Shown here piece by piece: positions 51,737-60,623 of a stretch of 64,000 bases of DNA; the stretch's first letter is position 1, and every line of letters begins with the position of its first letter. The notes under the pieces are model-generated. The model did not search any database and had not been told where the DNA came from. It saw only the letters and a program-made list of their open reading frames with translations. The translations under genes were made by a program, and so were the position numbers. Origin of the DNA: Leptolinea sp964446955 (GTDB lineage Bacteria; Chloroflexota; Anaerolineae; Anaerolineales; Anaerolineaceae); contig CAYUQJ010000004.1 in the NCBI GenBank assembly GCA_964446955.1, forward strand, positions 1 through 64,000, in the 5' to 3' direction.

Positions 51737-52501
51737 ATGAAAAATCCCCACGGACTGACGGTAAAACAACTGGCCCGCATGGCAGGTGTCACCCCGCGCA
51801 CCCTGCATTACTATGATGAGATCGGGCTCCTAAAACCGGATGAAATCGCCGGTAATGGCTACCGGCATTATGGTAAGCAAGCCATCCTGCGCCTGCAGCA
51901 GATCCTTTTCTATCGGGAAATGGATTTTCCGTTGGAAACCATTCGCGATCTCATCAATCAACCGGATTTCGACGTGATTCGCGCCTTACAGGATCACCGC
52001 TCTTCGTTACTGGTCAGGGCAAAACGATTGGACCGGCTGATTAGCACGATCGATAAAACGATCGAAAACATGGAAGGGAATCGGGAGATGAAAGAAGAAG
52101 AGTATTTCGTTGGCTGGACAGAAGAGAAACAACCTGAATTTGAAAAGGAGATTCGGAGAAAATACGGTGAACACGCTATGGATGAAGTGATCGATTGGAA
52201 TAGCTATACGAAGGAACAAAAAGACAACATCATTGCCGAAGGGCACGCCAACACCCAGGCCATGGCAGACATGATGGGCCGGTCGCCGGATGACCCGCAG
52301 GTCCAGACCATCGTCGAAAAGTGGCATCGCCACCTAAAGTATTTCTATGAACCGTCCATTGATCGAATGCGCGGTCTCGGCGAAATGTATTTGGATGATC
52401 CACGTTTCAAAGCCGGGTATGAAAAGGTTCGCCCCGGACTGGCACTTTTCATGAAGAAGGCCATCGATGTGTATTGCGACCGGCTGGAAGAAAATGAATA
52501 A
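51737..52501 (+). CDS. MerR-family regulator with TipAS-like C-terminal domain
   Basis: ATG 51737 is chosen over a GTG two codons upstream, which overlaps the expected start region. The 254-residue protein has a MerR helix-turn-helix (LTVKQLARMAGVTPRTLHYYDEIGLLKP) and dimerisation helix, then a TipAS-type effector domain (about 125-254) with YGEHAMDEVIDWNSYT, and HLKYFYEPSIDRMRGLGEMYLDDPRF. TipAS domains bind thiopeptides or other drugs. It probably activates its own 19-bp-spacer promoter. No resistance gene is adjacent except the ECF transporter upstream. Confidence 0.9.
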   Translation: MKNPHGLTVKQLARMAGVTPRTLHYYDEIGLLKPDEIAGNGYRHYGKQAILRLQQILFYREMDFPLETIRDLINQPDFDVIRALQDHRSSLLVRAKRLDRLISTIDKTIENMEGNREMKEEEYFVGWTEEKQPEFEKEIRRKYGEHAMDEVIDWNSYTKEQKDNIIAEGHANTQAMADMMGRSPDDPQVQTIVEKWHRHLKYFYEPSIDRMRGLGEMYLDDPRFKAGYEKVRPGLALFMKKAIDVYCDRLEENE

Positions 52502-52524
52502 GTAAAATTTTCTTTTGTATGCTA

Positions 52525-53169
52525 TTAAAGATCAAGTATCAACCAGCCTTTTAGCAAGGCCATTTTCCGCAAAGCCTGATCTGGTGTAACAGCAACAGGA
52601 TGGGCCGCTCTTTCGAGTAATGGCCTGTCGTTCATTGAATCACTGTACGCCCAACTATCTTCATACGTCGAATCATTACTGATCATCCAGGTTTCAAGGT
52701 TTCTTACTTTTCCTTCTTGATAGGCAGGTTCATCCAGAATATTGCCAGTTGGTAAACCGCATACAATTTCAGCTCTGGTAGAGATAACATGTTCAAAACC
52801 CAGCATAGATGCAATAGGTTCCACCAATACGCTGGTTGACGCACTGATCAAGATCGTTTGATGTCCTCTGTTGCGATGCCATTGAACACGTTCAAGCATG
52901 GCTCCCCGCTTTTTTTTTTGCAATCTTGTAATAAAATCCCCCTGGAAATCAGCCAACACTTCAATATCCAACGATTTTAATGGACTTAAAAAATGTTTTT
53001 GATAATCCCAGATATCCAGCGTTCCAGAATGATATAGTTCAAAGAAATAAGCCATCCCATCTAAAAAGTCTGTACCTGCAACCCCTTTTTCTACCAAATA
53101 TTCAGCCCATAACCATTCTGTGTCACCTTCTAGAAGAGTGTAATCTAAATCGAATATTGAAACTACCAT
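52525..53169 (-). CDS. HAD-superfamily phosphatase, subfamily IB
   Basis: A 214-residue hydrolase with motif I DLDYTLLEGD (nucleophile and acid Asp), motif II TILISAST, a basic residue in EGKVRN and motif IV YSDSMNDRPLLERA. The helical cap (about 20-90) marks the IB group, which includes SerB and CicA-like enzymes. Substrate could be phosphoserine or another small phosphate ester. It is convergent with the MerR gene and divergent from the ABC importer. Confidence 0.88.
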   Translation of the reverse strand: MVVSIFDLDYTLLEGDTEWLWAEYLVEKGVAGTDFLDGMAYFFELYHSGTLDIWDYQKHFLSPLKSLDIEVLADFQGDFITRLQKKKRGAMLERVQWHRNRGHQTILISASTSVLVEPIASMLGFEHVISTRAEIVCGLPTGNILDEPAYQEGKVRNLETWMISNDSTYEDSWAYSDSMNDRPLLERAAHPVAVTPDQALRKMALLKGWLILDL

Positions 53170-53213
53170 ATATTTTGCTCGGTCTATTTATTTAAGCTAT
53201 CAAATCATCCATC

Positions 53214-53228
53214 GACAATACTATTGTC
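53214..53228. promoter_or_regulatory. Perfect 15-bp palindrome upstream of the importer operon
   Basis: GACAATA-C-TATTGTC is a perfect inverted repeat in an AT-rich gap between the divergent HAD gene and the ABC importer genes. Its size fits a dimeric repressor site. The cognate regulator is unknown. Confidence 0.5.
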
Positions 53229-53456
53229 TATTATTTTGATTAATCATGGAATAACCCCTGGTTAAGTGCATGTTAATTTTCTAGAGCCACATTGCCAGCC
53301 GCGTGCCAGGCGTCATGATTACAAATGATGGAATATTCTTTTCATACCTTAACTTGCTGTTAATTACTGTTAATTGGCTGGAAAAGATAGATTAATGATA
53401 ACAACCTATTATTGGACTGAAAACTACTACGCCAAAAGAGGAAGGAAGAAAAATCA

Positions 53457-54695
53457 ATGCAACACAAGATCAAAACACCCGTAACAATCTTATTTTTGCT
53501 GTCTTTATTGCTGTCTGCGTGTGCTCCTACCGCACCCGCCACTCCCACTTCTCCAGCTGAAGCCGCCCCTGCCCCCACCGAAGCGCCTGCCGAAGCAGTC
53601 CAAGAAGCCGCTGAAGCGCCTGTCAAAGCAGTTGATTTCAACACAGTCAAATCCGCTGAAGAAGCTGGTGGAATGGAAGCTTTGATTGCCGCCGCAAAAG
53701 CAGAAGGGGAATTAAATGTAATCGCTCTCCCCCGTGATTGGTGTAATTACGGTGAAATGATTGATAACTTCTCGAAAAAGTACGGGATAAAGATAAACTC
53801 TCTTAATCCAGACGGTGGTTCCGCTGATGAGATACAAGCCGTTAAGGACAATAAAGAAAATAAAGGCCCTCAGGCTCCAGACGTGCTCGATGTAGGTCCG
53901 GCATTCGGCCCTCTTGCTAAAGAAGAAAAACTCGTCGCCCCTTATAAAGTAGTAACGTGGGATACCATTGAGGGAAACAATGATCCCGATGGTTATTACT
54001 TTGTTGATTACAGTGGTGTTATGGTCTTTGAGATCAATACTGACGTAGTTACCGAATTGCCCAAATCATTCAAAGATCTCCTTGATCCAAAATATAAAAG
54101 CAAGATAGCCCTGGCTGGTGATCTACGTGCATCCAATCAGGCTGCCCAGACTGTATACGCCGCTTCGATTGCCAATGGCGGCTCACTGGATGACATCCAA
54201 CCCGGTCTCGACCTCTTCAAAGAATTGAATGCCGCCGGCAACCTCTTACCTCTCATTGCTGACTCTGGCCCCATTGCCAAAGGTGAAACCCCCATCACAT
54301 TCCAGTGGAGCTATCTCGCCTATGCAAACAAAGATAATTTCAACGGCAACCCAGAAATTGAAATTGTCTACCCCGAGGATGTCAACTGGGGTGGCTACTA
54401 CTACCAGGCAATAAGTGCCTATGCTCCACACCCTGCAGCTGCACGTCTATGGCAAGAATACCTGTACTCAGATGAAGGTCAACTTACCTGGATCAAAGGG
54501 TATTGTGCTCCCTCCCGTCTCGCTGACCTAACATCCCGTGATGTAATCTCAGACGAGTTAAAAGCCAAACTTCCCGATCCTGCTTTACTGGCCGACTCAA
54601 TTGTTCCAAATGGCGAACAACTTAGTAATGCTCGCGATATGATCAAAGAGCAATGGGACTCTGTTGTCGGGCTTGATATCAAATCCGCCAACTAA
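53457..54695 (+). CDS. ABC importer substrate-binding lipoprotein (type II fold)
   Basis: A 412-residue binding protein with lipobox LLSAC, followed by a low-complexity Ala/Pro/Thr/Glu linker to about residue 60. The core resembles the polyamine, iron and aminoethylphosphonate binding group: LNVIALPRDWCNYGEMIDNFSKKYGI, APDVLDVGPAFGPLAKEEKLV, and TPITFQWSYLAYANKD. The ligand cannot be read. Downstream are two permeases and an ATPase. Base composition is AT-richer than most of the window. Confidence 0.9.
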   Translation: MQHKIKTPVTILFLLSLLLSACAPTAPATPTSPAEAAPAPTEAPAEAVQEAAEAPVKAVDFNTVKSAEEAGGMEALIAAAKAEGELNVIALPRDWCNYGEMIDNFSKKYGIKINSLNPDGGSADEIQAVKDNKENKGPQAPDVLDVGPAFGPLAKEEKLVAPYKVVTWDTIEGNNDPDGYYFVDYSGVMVFEINTDVVTELPKSFKDLLDPKYKSKIALAGDLRASNQAAQTVYAASIANGGSLDDIQPGLDLFKELNAAGNLLPLIADSGPIAKGETPITFQWSYLAYANKDNFNGNPEIEIVYPEDVNWGGYYYQAISAYAPHPAAARLWQEYLYSDEGQLTWIKGYCAPSRLADLTSRDVISDELKAKLPDPALLADSIVPNGEQLSNARDMIKEQWDSVVGLDIKSAN

Positions 54696-54800
54696 TTACT
54701 TCATTGCGCCACTTCTCCAAGGCGTGACCTGGCTACTAACAGCGGGTCACGCCGCTCGAACTTATCTGTTGAATAATTTGAAAATGAACTGGAGGTAACA

Positions 54801-55733
54801 TTGGAACTCACCCCACAAAGGGTACAAACGGTTACTCAAAAGAAAATCCAGAAAACAAGATCCATAAGCAACTGGATAGGAATTATTCCTTTTTTATTAT
54901 TCATAACAACTTTCGTTGTTTTGCCTTCTACCAATCTTTTCATTGGTGCATTCCAGGATGGTAAAGGTAATTTTACTCTTGCCAATATATCCGTTTTATC
55001 CAATCCGTATGTTCTAAAATCATTCAGCGTTAGCCTTCAGGTAAGTTTTATAACCTCATTGATTGGTGGATTTTTTGGTTTTTTTGTTGCATACGCTATC
55101 ACAATTGGGAAAGCTCCTAAATGGATGCGTAACGTCATCATGACCTTTTCAGGGCTCGCCGCAAATTTCGGGGGAGTTCCCCTGGCCTTCGCGTTCATTG
55201 CCACACTTGGCCACACCGGATTTATGACAGCTCTTCTTAAGAATATTTGTTTTACCGGAGTGGACGGCATTAAATCTTGTCCATTGGATATATATCAAGC
55301 CGGCTTTAATCTTTATAGCCTCACTGGTCTTTCTTTGACTTATATCTATTTTGAATTTCCATTGATGGTTTTGACAATCACGCCTGCTCTAGAAGGACTA
55401 AAACGAGAATGGCGAGAAGCCTCTGAGAATCTGGGAGGAAATACCTTCCACTATTGGTATTATGTTGCGCTTCCCGTATTGTTACCATCCATCCTGGGTG
55501 CCATGATCCTTCTTTTTGCCAGCGCATTTGGAGCGTTTGCCACAGCGCAGGCATTGACCGGTGGAAGCATCTACCTTGTTACCATCTTAATTGGACAACA
55601 AATAAGAGGTGATGTTCTCAATAATCCTAATGAAGGATATGCCCTTGCATTGGGAATGGTTGTGGTTATGGCATTTTGCATAGGTGTGTATTCCATTCTG
55701 CAACGCAAAACAGCAAAATGGTTGAAAATATGA
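54801..55733 (+). CDS. ABC importer permease, first subunit
   Basis: A 310-residue permease starting at TTG, 8 bases after GGAGG. It has about six hydrophobic segments and the EAA-type loop WREASENLGGNTFHYWYYVALPVLLPSI. NGxxDGxxSC-like sequence in a loop (FTGVDGIKSCPLDIY) is unusual. It overlaps the second permease by 4 bases (ATGA) and forms the channel with it, typical of PotB/FbpB-like pairs. Confidence 0.9.
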   Translation: MELTPQRVQTVTQKKIQKTRSISNWIGIIPFLLFITTFVVLPSTNLFIGAFQDGKGNFTLANISVLSNPYVLKSFSVSLQVSFITSLIGGFFGFFVAYAITIGKAPKWMRNVIMTFSGLAANFGGVPLAFAFIATLGHTGFMTALLKNICFTGVDGIKSCPLDIYQAGFNLYSLTGLSLTYIYFEFPLMVLTITPALEGLKREWREASENLGGNTFHYWYYVALPVLLPSILGAMILLFASAFGAFATAQALTGGSIYLVTILIGQQIRGDVLNNPNEGYALALGMVVVMAFCIGVYSILQRKTAKWLKI

Positions 55734-56524
55734 AACCTGGAAAGAGATATTTATGGGGATTGGTTTGGGCGATCCTGGGAATGTTGTATTTCTTTATTCC
55801 GCTTTACGGAACCCTTGATTTTTCTTTACGGATGATCAAAGGGAAAATCTCTCTTGAAGCATATCGGGTTGTTCTGGCTGATCCGAGATTCCTTGAAAGT
55901 TTTCGATACTCCGCGATTATGGGGGTGATTACTGTTCTAATAAGTCTGCTAATCTTTATCCCAACGGTTTACTGGATCCATTTAAAACTCCCCCAAGTTA
56001 GACCGGTGATTGAGATTATCACTATCTTGCCTTTCATTATTCCAGTAATTGTCTATGTGTTTGGTCTCATCCGCACATTCAGCCGGCCACCACTCCAAAT
56101 GACTTTGCATTCGTTCACTACCGATATCTTGATAGTTGCTGGTTATGTAGTCCTTTCAATGCCATATATGTATCGTGCTATAGATGTGGGGATGCGTGCG
56201 ATTGATGTGCGTACTCTGACTGAAGCCGCCCAGAGTCTCGGGTCAAATTGGATTCAAATTCTAATAAACGTAATCATCCCAAATTTACGGATTGCCTTAT
56301 TAAGTGGATCATTGATCTGTTTCGCCACTGTAATTGGCGAATTGATCCTGGGCGATTTTCTGGTTCGGCCTGCATTGGGACCTTACATGGTTTTAGTTGG
56401 CCGTTCAAGGGCGTATGAACCTGCCGCTCTTGCCATCTTAAGTTATGGACTTACCTGGGTATGTCTTGGACTAATTCAAGCCTTTAGCCGTGGTGGTACC
56501 AGTCAACAACTTACCGGACGTTGA
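55730..56524 (+). CDS. ABC importer permease, second subunit
   Basis: I choose ATG 55730 (MKPGKRYLWGLVW), giving a 4-base ATGA overlap with the first permease; earlier in-frame starts lie inside that gene. The 264-residue membrane protein has about six hydrophobic segments and the EAA loop EAAQSLGSNWIQILINVIIP. It resembles PotC/FbpB second permeases. Confidence 0.88.
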   Translation: MKPGKRYLWGLVWAILGMLYFFIPLYGTLDFSLRMIKGKISLEAYRVVLADPRFLESFRYSAIMGVITVLISLLIFIPTVYWIHLKLPQVRPVIEIITILPFIIPVIVYVFGLIRTFSRPPLQMTLHSFTTDILIVAGYVVLSMPYMYRAIDVGMRAIDVRTLTEAAQSLGSNWIQILINVIIPNLRIALLSGSLICFATVIGELILGDFLVRPALGPYMVLVGRSRAYEPAALAILSYGLTWVCLGLIQAFSRGGTSQQLTGR

Positions 56525-56547
56525 TTTTTTACAGAAAGTGAGGTTAC

Positions 56548-57597
56548 ATGAGTTTTATTGAGCTTTCGCATATTAGCAAACAATTTGCTGACCATATTGC
56601 CGTGGAAGATTTCAACCTTGAGGCGAATCAAGGAGAATTTGTATCTTTCCTTGGACCAAGCGGATGTGGAAAAACCACAACATTGCGTATGATCGCCGGA
56701 TTTGAGCTACCTACATCAGGCAATGTTACGTTAGCCGGTCAAGATATGACCTTTACACCACCGAACCGGCGTAAAGTAGGAATGGTGTTCCAATCATACG
56801 CGTTATTTCCCAATATGACAGTGACAGAAAACATTGGTTATGGATTAAAAATTGCTGGAAAAACGAAAAAAGAGACCAAGAAACGTGTGCAAGAAATGCT
56901 GGAGCTCATCCACATGGAAGAATTCCATGCCCGATATCCTGGCCAGCTATCTGGTGGGCAACAGCAACGGGTTGCCCTGGCAAGAGCACTGGCGTTCAAA
57001 CCGCAGGCATTACTTCTAGATGAACCGCTTTCAGCCCTCGATGCAAAGATCAGAGTTGAACTACGGCAAGAAATCCGCCGTATTCAGCAACAACTCGGGA
57101 TTACCACCATTTATGTTACGCATGACCAAGAAGAAGCCCTGTCGCTTTCAGATCGAATCGTGGTTATGAGACAGGGTCGGATTGAACAGGTTGGTTCACC
57201 ATTTGAAGTTTATAAAACTCCGGCTACTGAATTTGTGGCTTCCTTTGTCGGGCATCTCAACCTATTACCGGTCAAGAGTTTTGATTATATAGAAAAACGC
57301 GCCCATCTTGATGGATTCACAATTCTCTATGGCCGTATTGCAGAAAAATTTTCACAAGAAAAACCCTGTCTTGCCGTCCGACCGGAAGAGATCAATCCAG
57401 GCTGGGTGGATGGACAGAATAATCTGCAAGGTATTGTCAATAGCATTCACTATCTGGGTTCAATAGTACGGATTCGAGTCCATGTACAGGGTTCTGTATT
57501 TATTTTAGATTTATTCAATGATTACCACCTGGCAATCCCGAATGTGGGGGACATGTATGATTTCCATTTCCCGGTTGAAGCTTGCTGGTTAATCTAA
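56548..57597 (+). CDS. ABC importer ATPase with TOBE-like C-terminal domain
   Basis: A 349-residue ATPase with Walker A GPSGCGKTT, Q-loop VFQSYALFPNMTV, signature LSGGQQQRVALARALA, Walker B LLLDEPLSALDA and switch His in VTHDQEEA. The C-terminal part (about 240-349) forms an OB/TOBE-like regulatory domain. It resembles PotA, FbpC and CysA-type subunits and ends the importer operon. Confidence 0.93.
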   Translation: MSFIELSHISKQFADHIAVEDFNLEANQGEFVSFLGPSGCGKTTTLRMIAGFELPTSGNVTLAGQDMTFTPPNRRKVGMVFQSYALFPNMTVTENIGYGLKIAGKTKKETKKRVQEMLELIHMEEFHARYPGQLSGGQQQRVALARALAFKPQALLLDEPLSALDAKIRVELRQEIRRIQQQLGITTIYVTHDQEEALSLSDRIVVMRQGRIEQVGSPFEVYKTPATEFVASFVGHLNLLPVKSFDYIEKRAHLDGFTILYGRIAEKFSQEKPCLAVRPEEINPGWVDGQNNLQGIVNSIHYLGSIVRIRVHVQGSVFILDLFNDYHLAIPNVGDMYDFHFPVEACWLI

Positions 57598-57954
57598 GTC
57601 AAGGAATTACCAATATTTAAGTGGAGACGAACCCAGAAGTGAGGGGCAGCATCCAAAAGAAAAAGACCTTTATTCGAAAGATAAACTGTGATCAATCAAT
57701 ATTTACCTTGAAAAAAAGAATTACACCGTAGGATATGTTATTCGGAATATGAAAAAATTCCGATATTAATTGGCACAGAGCTATATAACAAACGATATAC
57801 AAGTTCAGGAACAAGCTCACAACGTCTAAAGGTGTTGCTAAAAAATAAAGCCATTTTAGATGTATTCTTCAAGACAAATTCCAAAAGCATTGAGAGAAAA
57901 TGCAAATCACATATCAATGTGTGTTTCAATCATCAAGAAGCAAAGTGACAAAAT
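57598..57954. other. AT-rich intergenic region
   Basis: About 350 bases after the importer ATPase gene with no convincing gene. A 63-codon minus frame (57738-57929) has no ribosome site and no recognised family. No riboswitch core or repeat is seen. Confidence 0.4.
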
Positions 57955-57986
57955 AACAAAAGACCCGATTTCTCGGGTCCTTTTGC
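57955..57986. terminator. Terminator between the importer operon and the epimerase gene
   Basis: GACCCGA and TCGGGTC pair around a 4-base loop, with A runs on the left and TTTT on the right, so both converging transcripts may end here. On the minus strand TTTTGTTATTTTG follows. Confidence 0.85.
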
Positions 57987-59024
57987 CTAGAAAAATATCT
58001 TTACCACTTTCAGTGCCTTTTGTTTCCAGGGCACACGGTGGGTAACTCCGGTTGCTGTTGAGATTTTATCTTTATTTTCCAAATACCAGCGGTAGTTGCG
58101 CACCATGGCATCTTTGTTGGAATATTTCGGCTGCCAGCCCAGTTGTTTCTTCGCCTTGTCAATGGAAACGAATGAATCCTTTGCAGCGGTCTCATAGACC
58201 CAGGGATACAACGGGGATAGCTTGAGTTTATCCAGAATCCGCAGCACGATTACCACCGGTTCCGCCGGGAAGCAGATGATCTTCTTCCCGAAACCGGCCT
58301 CATCCAGAACAGCCTGGTAATCTTCGGCCATGGTTGTGAACTCTTCCGCGCCCATATTGAAGGTGTCATTAACGGCATCCCGGTCTTTTGTCATGCACAG
58401 ATGAATACCCTCACAAAGATCTTCCACATCGAACAACTGGTAACGGTTCCTGCCATTGCCAATGTTGGGGAAGTTCTTTCCCTGGCTGGCCCATTCGTAG
58501 AAAATGGCGAACACACCCAGACGTTCGGGGCCCACAAAGGATTTGGGGCGGATGATTGACACACACAGTCCCTTAGCCCGGGCATCCAGGCAGGCCTGTT
58601 CCGCTTCGATCTTGGCATGACCATAAGGACCAACGCCGATAAGCTCGTCGGTCTCGAACAGGGGGTGATGGTCCGGTACGCCGTACACAGCTGTGGATGA
58701 AATATGGATAAAGCGTTTTACCCCGGCTGCCATGGCTTCTTCCAGAAGGATCTTTGTGCCGACCACATCGGTGGTGTAGATCTCTTCCGGCGTGTAGAGC
58801 GGTAGCGCGGCAGCGGTGTGGATGACCACATCCACACTCGGCATAAGCGATTTGACGGCTTCACGGTCACGGATATCCCCCTGCAGGAATTTGATCTTAT
58901 CCCGTTCCGGGTAGTCGAAATCGACCAGATCAATACCGGAAATGTCGGTGTATCCCTTTTGGAGAAGATGACGCACCATGTTGATGGAGAGGAATCCGCT
59001 GATCCCTGTGATTAGAATTTTCAT
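57987..59024 (-). CDS. NAD(P)-dependent sugar-nucleotide epimerase/dehydratase-like protein
   Basis: I start at the ATG of MKILITGISGFLSINM, behind GAGGGAAC; the longer frame lacks this. The 345-residue extended short-chain dehydrogenase has the GxxGxxS-type NAD loop, DLVDF, LQGDIRD, HTAAALPLYTP, and the catalytic set Ser (HISSTAVYG) plus Tyr-Lys in YGHAKIEAE. It probably acts on a nucleotide sugar or a steroid-like substrate; the exact reaction is unknown. Confidence 0.88.
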   Translation of the reverse strand: MKILITGISGFLSINMVRHLLQKGYTDISGIDLVDFDYPERDKIKFLQGDIRDREAVKSLMPSVDVVIHTAAALPLYTPEEIYTTDVVGTKILLEEAMAAGVKRFIHISSTAVYGVPDHHPLFETDELIGVGPYGHAKIEAEQACLDARAKGLCVSIIRPKSFVGPERLGVFAIFYEWASQGKNFPNIGNGRNRYQLFDVEDLCEGIHLCMTKDRDAVNDTFNMGAEEFTTMAEDYQAVLDEAGFGKKIICFPAEPVVIVLRILDKLKLSPLYPWVYETAAKDSFVSIDKAKKQLGWQPKYSNKDAMVRNYRWYLENKDKISTATGVTHRVPWKQKALKVVKIFF

Positions 59025-59111
59025 GTTCCCTCGTTTAAACCTGTTTTGGATTAACCGGGGATTATTATAAATCAACCTTTGGCGCTTGAAATGAGAACTA
59101 TCTTAAAGAAT

Positions 59112-60605
59112 TCATCCCGGGATCTGGGTATCGCCCATCAGGTAGCGGTCAACCTCACGGGCCGCGCCGCGTCCTTCATGGATGGCCCACACCACCAGGC
59201 TCTGCCCGCGGCGCATATCTCCCGCTGTGAAGACACACGGCAGGCTGGTGGAATATTTTCCATACTCCGCTTTCACATTGCTGCGCGCGTCTCTGTCCAG
59301 GTTTAGTTGATCGATCAATTGATCTTCCGGGCCAAGAAACCCCATGGCAATAAGCACCAGATCAGCGGGCAAGACTTGCCCGGTCCCGGGAATTTCTCGC
59401 GGTGCCATTTTTCCGTCCTTGCCCGTTACCCATTCCACTTTTACGGTATGGATCTCCATTACACGGCCGTTTTTGTCACCCACGAATCGTACCGTCTGGG
59501 TGTTATAGACACGCGGATCCGCCCCATATATGGCCACTGCTTCTTCCTGCCCGTAATCCGTCTTTAGTACCCGCGGCCATTCCGGCCAGGGATTTCCATC
59601 CGGACGTTCCGTGGACGGCTGGTCAAGTATTTCCAGCTGGGTCACGCTCCGGCATCCGTGTCGTAGAGCGGTTCCCACACAATCTGTGCCCGTATCCCCT
59701 CCGCCAATTACCACCACATCCCTTCCGCGGGCTGAAATGGTATGCATGGTTTCGTCTTCCAACGTGCTGCCCAACAAATTTCGGGTATTCGATGTAAGGA
59801 ATTCCATGGCAAAGTGAATGCCTTGTAAATCACGGCCTTCCACCGGAAGATCACGCGGTTTGGTGGCACCGCAACAGAGCACAGCGGCGTCAAATTCAGA
59901 GATGATGGTTGTAGCCGGAAGATCTCGTCCCACTTCAGTTCGGCTGACAAATCTAATCCCTTCGGCTGACATCAGGTCTATCCGCCGTTGAACCACCGTT
60001 TTCGACAGTTTCATATTGGGGATGCCGTACATGAGCAATCCACCCACGCGGTCGGCCCGTTCGTATACCGTCACAGCATGCCCGGCGCGGTTGAGCAGAT
60101 CAGCGCAGGCCAATCCTGAAGGACCGGAACCAACCACAGCGACTTTCTTTCCCGTGCGGATAACCGGCGGTTCCGGTACGATCCATCCTTCACTGAACGC
60201 TTTCTCAACAATATTCAATTCAATGTTTTTGATGGTTACCGGCGGGCTGGAAATGCCCAGCGTGCAAGACCCTTCACAGGGCGCGGGGCAAACCCGTCCG
60301 GTAAATTCCGGGAAATTGTTGGTACGCATCAAACGGTCAAGAGCCTGCTTCCATAAACCCCGGTAAACCAGATCATTCCATTCCGGTATGAGGTTGTGGA
60401 TCGGACAGCCGGATGCGGCACCATTCAGTATCTTTCCGGTATGACAAAATGGTATGCCGCAATCCATACAGCGCGCGCCCTGTTCCCGCAGTTTTTCTTC
60501 CGGGAAACTCCGGTGAAACTCCTTCCAGTGCAAAATGCGGTCTTCCGGGTAGAGATCGGTCGGTAGTTCGCGCCGGTATTCCATGAATCCTGTCGGTTTG
60601 CCCAT
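59112..60605 (-). CDS. gltD: Glutamate synthase small subunit
   Basis: Passes electrons from NAD(P)H to the large subunit. The 497-residue protein has the N-terminal double [4Fe-4S] region (CMDCGIPFCH, then GCPIHNLIPEW and CPAPCEGSC), the FAD site VAVVGSGPSGLACADLLNRAGH, the NADPH site VVVIGGGDTGTDCVGTA and the C-terminal FTAGDMRRGQSLVVWAIHEGR. It lies 18 bases after gltB in the same direction. Confidence 0.97.
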   Translation of the reverse strand: MGKPTGFMEYRRELPTDLYPEDRILHWKEFHRSFPEEKLREQGARCMDCGIPFCHTGKILNGAASGCPIHNLIPEWNDLVYRGLWKQALDRLMRTNNFPEFTGRVCPAPCEGSCTLGISSPPVTIKNIELNIVEKAFSEGWIVPEPPVIRTGKKVAVVGSGPSGLACADLLNRAGHAVTVYERADRVGGLLMYGIPNMKLSKTVVQRRIDLMSAEGIRFVSRTEVGRDLPATTIISEFDAAVLCCGATKPRDLPVEGRDLQGIHFAMEFLTSNTRNLLGSTLEDETMHTISARGRDVVVIGGGDTGTDCVGTALRHGCRSVTQLEILDQPSTERPDGNPWPEWPRVLKTDYGQEEAVAIYGADPRVYNTQTVRFVGDKNGRVMEIHTVKVEWVTGKDGKMAPREIPGTGQVLPADLVLIAMGFLGPEDQLIDQLNLDRDARSNVKAEYGKYSTSLPCVFTAGDMRRGQSLVVWAIHEGRGAAREVDRYLMGDTQIPG

Positions 60606-60623
60606 AATGACGTATCTCCTTCC

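Noticed and set aside
57738..57929. 63-codon minus-strand frame in the AT-rich gap
   Set aside because: No ribosome site or family match; AT-rich DNA gives such chance frames.
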